Below, one piece after another: positions 32,379-42,630 of a stretch of DNA of 64,000 nt; position 1 is the first letter of the stretch; each line of letters starts with the position of its first letter. The notes under the pieces are model-generated. The model was given only the letters and a program-made list of their open reading frames with translations, was not told where the DNA came from and made no database searches. The translations under genes were made by a program, and so were the position numbers. Source of the stretch: Pleurotus djamor. Its lineage: Eukaryota > Basidiomycota > Agaricomycetes > Agaricales > Pleurotaceae. The DNA is taken from assembly GCA_029747585.1 (NCBI GenBank), contig JAPEVF010000196.1, positions 1-64,000 of the forward strand, written 5' to 3'.

Positions 32379-33591
32379 CTCTGACGATCCCTACTTCCTC
32401 TCGCTCAGGTTCCTCTACCCTCCTCCGCCATCGGATACTTGCCCGATCCAGTAACAAGTTCCGAGCAACTTGCTTTTTGTTTCGGACACTGAAATAGCAT
32501 TCCCAGTGGCGAGTTATAACCCTCATCTTGGTTTAGCACGCTGTGCGAAGCAACCGTGTGCTTTTCCAAAGACAATAAGCAGGACCTCGGCGGTATGATG
32601 TAGTTGGGCGCTTGCCACCGGCGCTTTTCGAAGTCAGGATGCAAGACAATAAGCCAGGTATGTGACCTTCAATTTGGCGTTTTCTAACGGAACCGGGGAC
32701 ATTGGCGTACCTGCGACGTCAAATTTCTGGGGCAATTGATGCCTGTTCCTAGAGTTCCAAGATCTCTTCGCTGTCCTTCGACTTAGAGGTTGATGGGCGA
32801 TGGGCTTGAACACCACAGGTCCCGATGGCGGACTCGGAGGCTAGGCTACTGCATATCGCTGCTCAACGTAGATGGATCATAGGTACCCTTAATCTTATCT
32901 GAATGCGAATTCTTATTGTCTTGTGAGTGTCACCTAAATGGCCCTCTGCGGGGTTGAGATTGGTCCGGATGACGATTGGGAAATTTTATCCCCTTGGTAT
33001 GTGGCTCATACAGCGTGCGGAGGCAAGAAGGGAGGTTCACTCACTCCAGAAACACGAGGCAGTCGAAAACAATAGTTGTGCACCGTCCGAGGTTCTCAAA
33101 ACTCCTACGGCGAAAGGGTCATAAATCTTTGCCGGCCGTATTATCGGCTCCTCATCTATCGCACAGATGTGTGCATGTTACACGACCTTGAATCCATGAA
33201 TAAATACACAAGAAGGGTAAAAGATAAAACCGCATCGATGAAAGCATGGAAGAATCGTGTTGAGAGGCAAGGGGACCGCCCTGGTTGATCAAAGGGCATA
33301 CCAGATACTTCTACGCGTACAAGCTAAGGGTCTTGAATTTTATCCTCATCTCTATTGTTTACGATGTGATACCAGAGAAAGAATGGAAGAAGATCGATGT
33401 ATCTCTTGAGACAGAATGTGACGGCACGCCAATGTGAAGCCTTTGGCGAATTTACCCCGTTGAACCTCCACCGCGTGTACAGCCGGCGATCTCGAGTCTA
33501 CCAACTGAAGGGAGTCCTCTGAGAGCACTGGGTGAAAGCTACGTCGGCTTGAAACGAGGGTGCGGCGTTCGGATCTGACACTTGGGGTATC
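32379..33591. other. Intergenic; no supported gene
   Basis: Only short, mutually overlapping frames are present and none is recognised. No second pheromone-like frame with a CaaX end was seen. Confidence 0.4.
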
Positions 33592-34329
33592 CTAGAGTAC
33601 GGCGAGATGCGAGATGCCAGCCCCATCTAGTGGATATCGAAGCGGGGTGGTATAAGTGAGAGTTTCAGACGACTGTTGGTAGGAGTCTTCGGAGGGGATG
33701 ATACGAATCGTAGGCAGGGGGAAAGGTGAAGGCGAATCTTCAACCGTCTGTGGAAACGAATTTTGAACGGCCTTTTCTAGGTCTTGCCAAAGGAGGATCA
33801 TCTCGTCGGACGGTGGCGCGAATCGACGCTTTGGCGCATTGATAGGCAGCACCACCCTTGTGTCAGAAGAAAGTGCGACCGAGCTGGGTATCAATGGAGA
33901 GACATCGGAAGAATCGGGCGGCGAGTGGTCAGTGCGATTGCTGCGGTTACATCGGAGAGCATAAATTTCTGAGCCGTCGGAAGATAGCCGTGAAACCATC
34001 GGCTTGGTGAATTCAACGGTGAACTTGGAGGTGCTGAGAGGGCACCACCACGGGGCGATAGAGTCCAAGGACATCGGGCCTAGGCGAGAAGGAGCACAAG
34101 AGAGTAGGCAGTAGTCCGGTCTGCCAGATCGTACGCCTTTCATAATAGTTGGATGATACCACGATAGACCCATGGCGATCTGCAGCTTGAAACTAAGGAA
34201 TCATTGGCGAGTGTCAAGCATCGAGACACTGACCAAAGACGCCTTGAATACATTAGGCTGTCTCCATAGAAATACACCGTCGCAGAAGGCAGGGTCCACG
34301 CCAGTAAGCTTGAGGATGGGTCCATACAT
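33592..34329 (-). CDS. Hypothetical protein, unknown family
   Basis: Two exons. Exon 1 starts at MYGPILKLTGVDPAF (ATG 34327-34329) and ends KASL before gtcagt. The acceptor in tttcaag joins in frame to LQIAMGLSWYHPTIMKG, followed by a long exon with EFTKPMVSRLSSDGSEIYAL, a serine/proline-rich middle and the end GISHLAVL at TAG 33592-33594. About 220 residues. The frame is open upstream of the ATG as far as about 34,440, so an additional 5' exon is possible. No transmembrane helices or known catalytic motifs are visible. The protein sits between the pheromone gene and a divergent small gene. I do not recognise it. Confidence 0.5.
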
Positions 34330-34657
34330 CTCGCTGATGCGGCAGTCGACCGACGATGAAGATGAAGGAAACTGTCGGATAAGCCGCAAAGCTCCAAGTT
34401 CCAAAGGGTTGCGAGTTAAAGCAGACCAGAGGGGTGGATTTTATGAAGAAGCAGTCTGGACACAGGCGAAGCGGGTACGTGAGATCACAGGTGAAGACGG
34501 CAAGAAGACGGTAAAGGAGAGCTCAGAGGAAAGTCGAACCAAGCCCCTATCTGCTTCACGTGACTATCTCCTATCAGGACCATTCTGGAAGTAAATTCAA
34601 AGAATCGATGCTTCGACTTAGCTTCGACGCACCTTCGACAGGTACTTCCTTCTCAGT

Positions 34658-35286
34658 ATGATCCATCACTATACTCTTCCTCTTAACCGCGCCGTTCTTT
34701 TGGCCCTTACCGACGCTGAAACGTCCGATTATGTCACGGCACATACTTCATGCGTGCTCCAAGTCATGATCCACACGAAGGACAGGTACGTACGAGGTGG
34801 TAGTTGTTGAATACAGAGCCTTGATATCTTCCTTTAGAAAAGCAACCGTCGAAGACTTGACCATATACTTTCTCTATCAACACCAGATTTCTGTAAGTAC
34901 GAGTGTTTCATCTGGAGCATGAACAAGCAAATCAACGCGCATATACCTACTGCATAGTCTGCGGTAGAAGCTATTCTGCTCGGCGACGTCATTTCCCCAG
35001 TTACAGATCCTATAATTATTAGAGGGAAAGAATTTACTTTGAGTGCAAGTGCGTACATCGAGCTTCGTGCCACAAGATATAATCACTAATCGTTATTGCA
35101 GCGAAACGCGACTGGCAATACGGACAAAAGATTGACTGGCGGTGGGGGGATGAGGGAATGACCCCGCATCAGAGCAAATGGAGATTCCTGTTTGAAGTGA
35201 ACAGAGAGGGCGGTAGAAAGAGTAGGCCTTCTGGAGGCGAACGTAGCCCAGCGAAAGTTAACCCTTCGGCATCATCAGGCGATTGA
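34658..35286 (+). CDS. Small four-exon hypothetical protein
   Basis: Exons 34658-34785, 34838-34892, 34958-35048 and 35102-35286 total 459 nt, exactly 153 codons with the TGA at 35284-35286. All three introns have strong fungal donors (gtacgt, gtaagt, gtgcgt) and acceptors (tttag, catag, tgcag), and all exon phases agree. The 152-residue product begins MIHHYTLPLNRAVLLALTD, includes KATVEDLTIYFLYQHQIS and PVTDPIIIRGKEFTLSA, and has a charged, tryptophan-bearing end (KRDWQYGQKIDWRWGDEGM) followed by a serine/lysine-rich tail. The exon structure makes it a convincing gene although no family is recognised. It is divergent from the gene at 33592-34329. Confidence 0.6.
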
Positions 35287-35634
35287 AGTTCCAGTTGTAG
35301 TGCGTGCGGAGACAGCGGGCGAAGACTTGTCGAAATTTCTAGAGTTTATTATGTATAAATACAAAGATGCATCAAGGCATGACGAAATCGTAAAGTCCGT
35401 TAACATATCGTGCGTCATGTAATACGTTATGCTTCATTAAGTGTTCAAATGATGTCCGTGGAGCAAGCAGCAAGCGAAAGGAATGCGAAGGTTCTAGGGC
35501 GAACAAAGGTCGAAAGGTGGGGGCCGTAGTCAGAGTAGATTTTTATGACGAATCATCTTTAGTTGAGGTTTTAAGATCTTGAACCAAGTGTCAATGAACT
35601 GAGACGATGCTTTTGAAGAACAGAAAACATACAG
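35287..35634. other. Intergenic between convergent small genes
   Basis: No open frame of note. The stretch holds the 3' ends of the two flanking genes. Confidence 0.45.
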
Positions 35635-36393
35635 TCAATTATGCGTGACGTGGAGTACTTGCTGGCGACCGTCAGGCGTGGTTCCAAGGTAAACGACATC
35701 GCCAAGGTGCCAATTATTGCGGGTCCTAGCGTAGGGCATTAATGGGGCTATTGATTTATCCAGAGTAGTAATCGTGATAGGCATTCCGAGCTCCAGAGAG
35801 ATGCTTAGAGCGCGAAGAATAACCGCAGGCGTCTTCCGGAGGAAACGGCCATACGAAGTGTTTAACAAGGCTGGATCGAGCTTCACGAAGGCGTCGGGAG
35901 CTTTCGCTGGAGGGAGTTGAGATGACTGCGTGTCAGGAGAAGTCTATTATGACTCACGTGGTTCCCTTCGGTGTCCTGAGGGATGAGATGGTAGTGTGAC
36001 GCTCCAGGTGAAGTACCTTGAACGACTTTCTGCGGTGTTTCTGAAACATATCGTAGCAGCGGAGCGGCGACCCCCAGGGTACAAAGGCTCCCGAAATTCA
36101 AAAGAGTCATAAGTAAGAATCGGCGATCCACATCCAGTCATGGAATAATGAAATGGAAATCCAGCGGGCAAGCAATCCAGCGCGCCATTGGCGAGTTTAC
36201 TGCGCAAAACCACTTTGGTATCCGGAGCTTCGACATGAGGAGCCCGACCGTGGTGAGTGTAGTAGCAGTGCAGCTGCGGTGTCCCGAGAGGTGAAGGAGG
36301 AGAAGATGGAATATGAAGAGCCTGCTTCGAAGGTTGGTAGAAAGTCATTGTCGCGAAAGATCGTTGCTTGCTGCTGATACATTCCAAAGACAT
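35635..36393 (-). CDS. Hypothetical small protein, exon structure uncertain
   Basis: The 3' half is clear: after an intron of 32 nt (gtgagt...acgcag) the frame reads SSQLPPAKAPDAFVKLDPAL, then RFLRKTPAVILRALSISLEL and LGDVVYLGTTPDGRQQVLHV, with TGA at 35635-35637. Two 5' models reach it. One starts at 36110 with a signal-like MTLLNFGSLCTLGVAAPLL. The other starts at 36393 (MSLECISSKQRSF) and needs a 113-nt intron with a gtaaac donor. A TATA-like sequence near 36,402 favours the longer model. I do not recognise the family. Confidence 0.45.
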
Positions 36394-37402
36394 GGAACGA
36401 GGTTATATACAGCATGTTAGTGGGTCCAAATGTCGGGAGCTCAACAAAAGCTTGTATCTCTGGGACAAGGGAGACAAGGACTGCATCGTCAAGAGCGTCA
36501 GTTGAACTCAGCCCGATGCTATTATTTTGATGCCGTTGTAGGGAAGAGAGTGCAATCAATGTCAGACCAATACGGAAGCCCCAGTAGACAGCAGGAAGTG
36601 GACAACAAGGAATGGCGTTCGTCACTTGCACGGTCGCCTTAGCAGCTCGAAGAGGCAAAGTACAAAAACAAAGTCCGTCAGCGGAACAACAAAAGGTTCG
36701 AAGAATCTGTTCCCACGGTCAATATCAATCCCGTTTTGATCATAACATGCCAGTGCATAACCCATATCAGCTTGAACGAACTTGTAAACTCGGTAGCACC
36801 ACTAAGGGGCAGGGCAGTGCTCCATCCATGCAAGTTAGCGTGTCTCAGGCGTATCGGGGGTGCAGTGAGTGATCTTCGAATACTGTTTTAGTTCTCCATT
36901 TATATAAGTATCCCAGACTCCAAACGTACAATCTCAATATGTTCAACAGACGCAAGCTGCATAGCCGTCGTACTTCAGCCACGGTAGCACTGTAAGTACA
37001 AGGGCGGGATTTTTGCAAGGAGATAAGGAGGAATTTTTGGGATCCTCAGGCTTTGATGGTTGTTGTCGAACATGGTAAATCACCTATCAAAACCGAACCG
37101 AACATCATATGATGGTAATCAAAGCATGCTTGGATTGATTTGCGCAGAACGAGGAAAATATGTGTATGCAAGTGTTATGATTCCGGGGGTCAATATCTGC
37201 CTAGAAACGTCTTCCAAGACTTGGGATGACCTCGAAATACCGGTCTCAGGACCACACCAGCCGGCTTGTGGAATGATGCATGATTATCTTCACTACTTAC
37301 TACAAAGTGCGTACTTCTCAGCGAACTTCATAACCCAAGAATGTTCGCAATGGAAACATTCCAGTCGGGGCCGTTCTGGAGAGATGTAGTAGCTTGCGAT
37401 AG
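36394..37402. other. Intergenic; no supported gene
   Basis: Plus-strand frames at 36,430-36,870 and 37,060-37,390 show no motif. A tatataa-like element near 36,402 belongs to the minus-strand gene at its left. Nothing else is recognisable. Confidence 0.4.
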
Positions 37403-39065
37403 CTAGAGTTCACTACCGAGCGATGATATGAATGTTATATACTCGGAGTGCGGGTAAAGGGACGAACCTGTGATGTTAAGCCGTATAATTCCTCCTAAAC
37501 CTCGATCAATCCTGATAACTTTCCCACTGACTCGGATCTCTCTCAGACACTTGCACTCCTCGGCAATGGGTCTGACAAGCTCAGGAAGGGATGTCTTCGG
37601 AAGGATGAGAACGTGTAGGTCGATCCGCGTTACTTTGGTATAGCCAGAGAAGACAGAAGACAAGGGCTTTGAGCACTGATATATTGAAAGAGTCAGTCGG
37701 TATGTCGTCAAACTGAGTAGAAGACTTACCTTGATGGACGTAGGACATACTGAACCTTCAAAGTAGGTCAGGAAAGGGCAGAATCGCCCTAGTAGTTCTA
37801 GGGTCGAAGTCACGACCGATGCCTCGTCAGGTTCAAGCATCCTGGAGTTCGAAGTATCGACGCGAAGGGTATCTAAGCGGTTAAACCCTTCAAATCCAGC
37901 GAGAAGGGCGCCATTGAAAAGTTCGTAGTACTCAAAAGGCCCGTTGACGATTGTCAAGTCCTCGAGTGTGGATGTTAAAGATTGGAGCTGCCGTCGAATT
38001 AGAAGAGTGACATCAACGATGTTGCCTTGAAAGCTCCGCAAAGTGGGGAACGACGTCGTGTCAATCAGTGAGGCTGAGAGACTAGGCGTTCCCGTGCTCC
38101 ATACACTAGGACAGAGCGATAGCTCGGACAGCTTTGGATGCGCAATAAGGAATGAGGTCAGGAGGGTGTTTGTATCGAAACCATCCCCGAGATAGAGAAG
38201 CTGGAGGTTGGGAAAGCGGAGGGAGTAGATGGTGTCCATGGTACCAACGGGCGAATCGAAGAGTATGGTTAAGATAAGCGAGTGAAGAGTGTTGCACGAC
38301 GACTGGAGTGTTGATAGATAACATGAAGGCACTGTGGTGAACGGGTCAAAATGGGAATGCATAGGAGTAATATAATCAGGGCATACCACTGTCACAATAC
38401 AGAAGCCTTATGTTCGCGATGGATAATGGGTGGTCATGCAACGCGAGTCGGGGATAATAGGAATTATGAGCCGGCGAGATGAATATGCGCTCGAGATTGA
38501 GCCATCGGTGGATAACCAAATCTTCAAATTTCCGTAGACCAACATCGTCTTCTAGGATGAATAGTGGTCCATACAGAGTCAAAGTGTCTACGTTCACAAG
38601 TGTGGCCAATGCCTCGAAGTCCAGCCAAGAAGTTGTTAGGCAAAGATTGACGACATTCAGATGAAGAGATGTGCAGCGCTGAGCCACTTTCGTCTGACTT
38701 TTGAGAAGGCTGAAGGTTTCTCGTAGATCCCATTCACCGAGCTGAACAGATTTCTCGTCCCTTATGACGATGGGACCAGGGCTGAGACGTAAATGGCGGA
38801 ATAACAACGGTTGGGCGATGGTACGAAACCGGTCACAAGTTATACAGACATTGTAGAGGTCCTGGCTCTCGGTAAGCAGCGAGAAAATGTAGTCGTGTAT
38901 TTCTGGAGGTAAAGAGATGAGACGAGAGGCTGTAGGCTCCCAGGCCAGGTATGCAACAGAGCACGAGAAGAGTCTGTCGCTTAGGTTCCACAAAGGATCG
39001 AAGCTTTGCTTTCTGCCTTGTATAATGCGTGTAAGCGCCTTGGTTGCAAGGAGTTTGTCCACCAT
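37403..39065 (-). CDS. F-box-like/LRR protein
   Basis: From ATG 39063-39065 the first exon of about 228 codons contains SRLISLPPEIHDYIFSLL and YNVCITCDRFRTIAQPLLF, a divergent F-box of the fungal type with R-P-L-L-F/H-R-L. An intron near 38,380-38,400 leads to a second exon with leucine-rich segments (LRFPNLQLLYLGDGFD, HPKLSELSLCPSVW, LEDLTIVNGPFEY). A further intron near 37,675-37,730 leads to the last exon, ending FISSLGSEL at 37403. About 520 residues. Predicted SCF adaptor, distinct in sequence from the tandem pair at 20-23 kb. Confidence 0.75.
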
Positions 39066-39618
39066 GCCACGGAGTTGCTTGATAGAAGAACGTTAGACTC
39101 TAAGTTGGACTCCCTTGGACTGAAAGCGATCGTCTCCGGTCTACGCGAGGTGCCCGAAACTGCCCACGAGCGTCCGGAAAAGGCCGCGATTGCTTGGCCA
39201 TCATTCTGAGCACTGAAGCTGAAGGTGGGAGCAAGCTTTGTCGCAATTTCGAGCTACAATGAGGCTTGAGATCATGATGTAGATGGGGCAAAAATGGGGG
39301 TTCAAGCTTACGAAAGTTCCCTGTTCATATATATACGATGAAGCTATCGATGGGAAAGTCAGTTCTCTAAAGCCAAAGTTCACCTCATTATATGTACTCA
39401 CTAGAAAGTGCACCGATATCGTTTCATGGGACGTTTCACCGAAACCGTGAACGGACAGATAAAGTGGTGGAAGCTTGGCAAAGGGGCTCTCCTAATCAAC
39501 AGACTGGAAAGTCCCGAAACTCCGCAGCCCCGACTCCAACTTTATTTCAGCCACCCACAATCAACAATCCGCCAAGCTATATCCTTGACTATCCTCCGCA
39601 TCGCCCACTAATTTCGAC
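39066..39618. other. Divergent intergenic region, F-box gene / RPS28
   Basis: No coding motif in either direction. It holds both promoters. The last 100 bases before the RPS28 ATG are pyrimidine-rich, as expected for a ribosomal-protein promoter and leader. Confidence 0.45.
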
Positions 39619-40000
39619 ATGGTACATCTACGCTATTCCAAGAAGAATCCACAAAATCTAATATCACTATTCTAGGACTCCTCAAAAGCTCAAGTAAAAC
39701 TTGCCAAAGTCATCAAGGTCAGGAAATTTTGACTCGAAACATTGGAGATGGAGTTGAAATCGTTCTCTGGGTATAGGTCCTCGGCCGGACTGGTTCTCGT
39801 GGTGGTGTCACCCAAGTCCGGGTCGAATTCATGGACGATACCTCGCGAAGCATCATCCGTAACGTGAAGGGCCCCGTACGCGAGGAGGACATCCTCGCTC
39901 TTTTGGAGAGTGAGCGTGAAGCTCGGTGCGTGCAACCTTACCCTTCCTTTCCAAAATTTCCGGCTGAAACGCTGTTTTCACCCATAGTCGTCTGAGATAA
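39619..40000 (+). CDS. RPS28: 40S ribosomal protein S28 (eS28)
   Basis: Small-subunit ribosomal protein near the mRNA exit channel. Exon 1 contributes only the start codon: ATG 39619-39621 is followed at once by a gtacat donor. Exon 2 (39676-39717) gives [14 protein letters not shown]. Exon 3 (39777-39925) gives [20 protein letters not shown], then [19 protein letters not shown] and [10 protein letters not shown]. Exon 4 (39988-40000) completes RRLR and TAA. The total is 207 nt, 68 residues, the normal length for eS28, and the C-terminal ESEREARRLR is diagnostic. Because the first exon is three bases long and the others are small, no long open frame marks this gene. It is convergent with the fuconate dehydratase gene. 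Confidence 0.95.
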
Positions 40001-40387
40001 TCATCATCTCTGCTATACACTGTGTCCCGTATCATCACCTTTCTTCATCTATCGCATCGTCCAAAAGTTTTACTGTACCCTGATTCATGATCGGGAGCGA
40101 CGCTAGCAATCTATCATGATTTCATGCCGCTGGTAACATGCCAAACACTTGTCAAACGGAGTATGATCGTCTTGGGGCCATCATATCCTCAAGGCTTTTA
40201 GGAGCCAACATCACAGCTTGGTATCCGATCATTCATGCCTACGCTGACGCTCATCACACACCCTCATTTTTGGCTTGTCTTGAACTCTATGCTGGTACAT
40301 GCCTGATAATTGACTCGGCGCGCAGGCAACGGGCGAACCGAACGCTGAATATATACAAATAACATCGTTTTACGCTATTTTATCTCT

Positions 40388-42255
40388 TCAACTTTGTCTT
40401 CTGCTAACCCAATACGAACCATGCGGCCACTCATATTCAGCGATACTAGACTTGTGCATCTCAATGCTATAGCCTTCGTTAGGGTTGTTGGGGACGTTAT
40501 AGCGACCTTGCTTGTTGATGGAACAAGGGTTGATGAAATGTTCGTGAAGATGGTCGACAAACTCGAGTACGTTCCGTTCCATGGTCCCGGAGACGGCGAT
40601 GTAGTCAATCAAGCTGATTGCGATCAATGTTGAGTGACGGAAAGAAGATACGACTGAACAGTAGACTTACCTCAAGTGAATGACATATTCACAAAGACCG
40701 ACGCCACCTGCGTGAGGGCAGACGGGAATCCCGAACTTGGCTGCCATGAGAAGGACGCTGATGACTTCGCTCACACCGGCGAGACGACAAGAATCGATTT
40801 GAGCGACGTCGATCGCCTCGGCTTGGAGCAACTGCTTGAAAACCATGCGGTTATGAGCATGTTCACCGGTGGCAACGCCTATTCCGTGAGGTTTCAAGGC
40901 TTTTCGGATCGCAGCGTGTCCCAAGATGTCATCTGGCGCAGTAGGCTCTTCGATGAACCTACAGTACGGCTAATCAGACGGTTGTCTCGATTCTTATAAT
41001 CAATCAGAGCATACCAAGGTTTGATTTCCTCGAGACCTTTGACGTAGTCGATGGCTTGATTCACGTCCCAGACCTGGTTGGCATCGATCATCAAGACAGC
41101 ACCCGTAGGTCCGGCATTCTTCCCCTTCAAGTCTGGGCCATTGGGATCGCGAGGTTTTGCATCAGCGGGGAGGTATTGGGGATCATCGATGATGGAGCGG
41201 ATAATCTTTCCACGACGGAGGTCGTTAGCTTGATCAGCGCCGACCTTCATCTTGAAGTGATTGAAGCCAGCGGCAACAGCTTCTTTCGTTAGTCTCGCGA
41301 CTTTCTCGTCACTGTAGCCGAGCCATCCCGCTGAAGTGACGTATGCGGGGTACCTGTGGACGGGTGTAAGCAATCAATCTGACTAAAAAGAGTGTCTGAA
41401 CGCACCCGAGCTCTCGGACTTTCGCTTCTCGTTCTGCTTTCGTAGCCTCTTTCTCTTTCAGCATAGCCAACGCTTCTTCTTTGGTGATAGCATCCGAGAT
41501 GTACCTAAAGGCGGCAGAACGAACCAACTCTTCCTGTAGTCCGATGAGCGATGGAATAAGTAAGCCTCAAGGATCAGAGACGAACCGGTGTGAAGTCGAC
41601 GACCAACTTCCAAAGGGGCTTATTCCTCGATCGAGCGTACATATCCCATACGGCGTTGTTTACGGCTCCGGAAGCGATATGAATGACGCCCTTTTCTGGG
41701 CCAATCCTGTATAATATTCGAACGGTGAGATTAATGCTCGTCTCTGGCAGCCAAGGAAGCAAATGACAAACCAACGAAGTTGAGGGTCTGCCATCATGAA
41801 GTCCCATGTCTTGCCCATGTCTGCGAACAATTCCTCGGTATCCTTGCCAACAAGACGACCCGCGACTGCCTCGATAGCCATGATAACCTGTTCCCGAGTG
41901 TCATGGTCAGTGCACTGTGCTCGGTCGGATAAGGCCTTTGAGGCTCACGATATCGTTTCCTCGCCCGATGGTGAACGTCATTCCATGACCAACAAGGTCG
42001 GAATCGGTCTTTAGCGTCACATATGCTGACGAGTAGTCGCATTCCGTGTTCCTAAAGCACCATCGTGATTTAGCTAGGCTCGCTGTATAACGATAGGATC
42101 CCTTCCTACATAGCATCTGTTCCATCACCACTAAGTGACGTTGGAAATCGTACATCTAAAGCAGTAGCAGAAACGAATTCCATGTCAGCTAGACAACTCG
42201 ATGAACTTCACCGCCCGCACTGACCATGAGTTTCGTACCCAGTAATCTTGACCAT
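40388..42255 (-). CDS. L-fuconate dehydratase (enolase superfamily, ENOSF1-like)
   Basis: Dehydrates L-fuconate (and related acid sugars) to the 2-keto-3-deoxy acid, in the mandelate-racemase subgroup. From ATG 42253-42255: [10 protein letters not shown], intron, [16 protein letters not shown], intron, [48 protein letters not shown] and [17 protein letters not shown]. The active-site residues are visible: K-x-K in [11 protein letters not shown], the first metal ligand in [10 protein letters not shown], the second in [20 protein letters not shown], the third in [11 protein letters not shown], and the histidine base in [11 protein letters not shown]. The C-terminus resembles human ENOSF1 ([13 protein letters not shown], then GYSIEMH). 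Stop at 40388-40390. At least seven introns. The 5' half carries no ambiguous bases; Ns lie just upstream at 42,433-42,452. Confidence 0.9.
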
Positions 42256-42630
42256 GATTTTGGTGGTGTTTTGAGGCTACGTGGCACCGAAGAATCGAAA
42301 GTATTTGTGAGTCGCGCATAGGAATTGCGGTGGCTGCCTTTTTATGGGTCGAGGAGAAGATCATATGGCCGACAACAGAGCGAGTAGCCGTCAACGGCCC
42401 GGTCTTCCTGTCCGGCCCGTAACGCAGGCTTCNNNGNCNNNNNNTTAGCCTNAAAGTTTGTTGGGGGACCGTTTGCGCACATTTTGGTCGAGGGATACAT
42501 GGAGCTNATTTTATCTAGCAGATACGCATGGATTCCTCGAACAAGATCCAAGTTATGCGGCTTAAACGCTTTCATCGGTTATCACTGGCNANNCANGANN
42601 ANNGANGNNTAATAGGGGTGATTAGACACA
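42256..42630. other. Intergenic with ambiguous-base runs
   Basis: Runs of N at 42,433-42,452 and 42,590-42,609 mark low-quality sequence, possibly collapsed repeats. No gene is visible. Confidence 0.5.

Noticed and set aside
33592..34329. Candidate pheromone receptor next to the pheromone gene
   Set aside because: The product has no hydrophobic seven-helix pattern, so it is not a STE3-type receptor.
35400..35420. Sequence reading C-V-M then stop
   Set aside because: Only two residues follow the cysteine, so it is not a CaaX box, and no pheromone-like frame precedes it.
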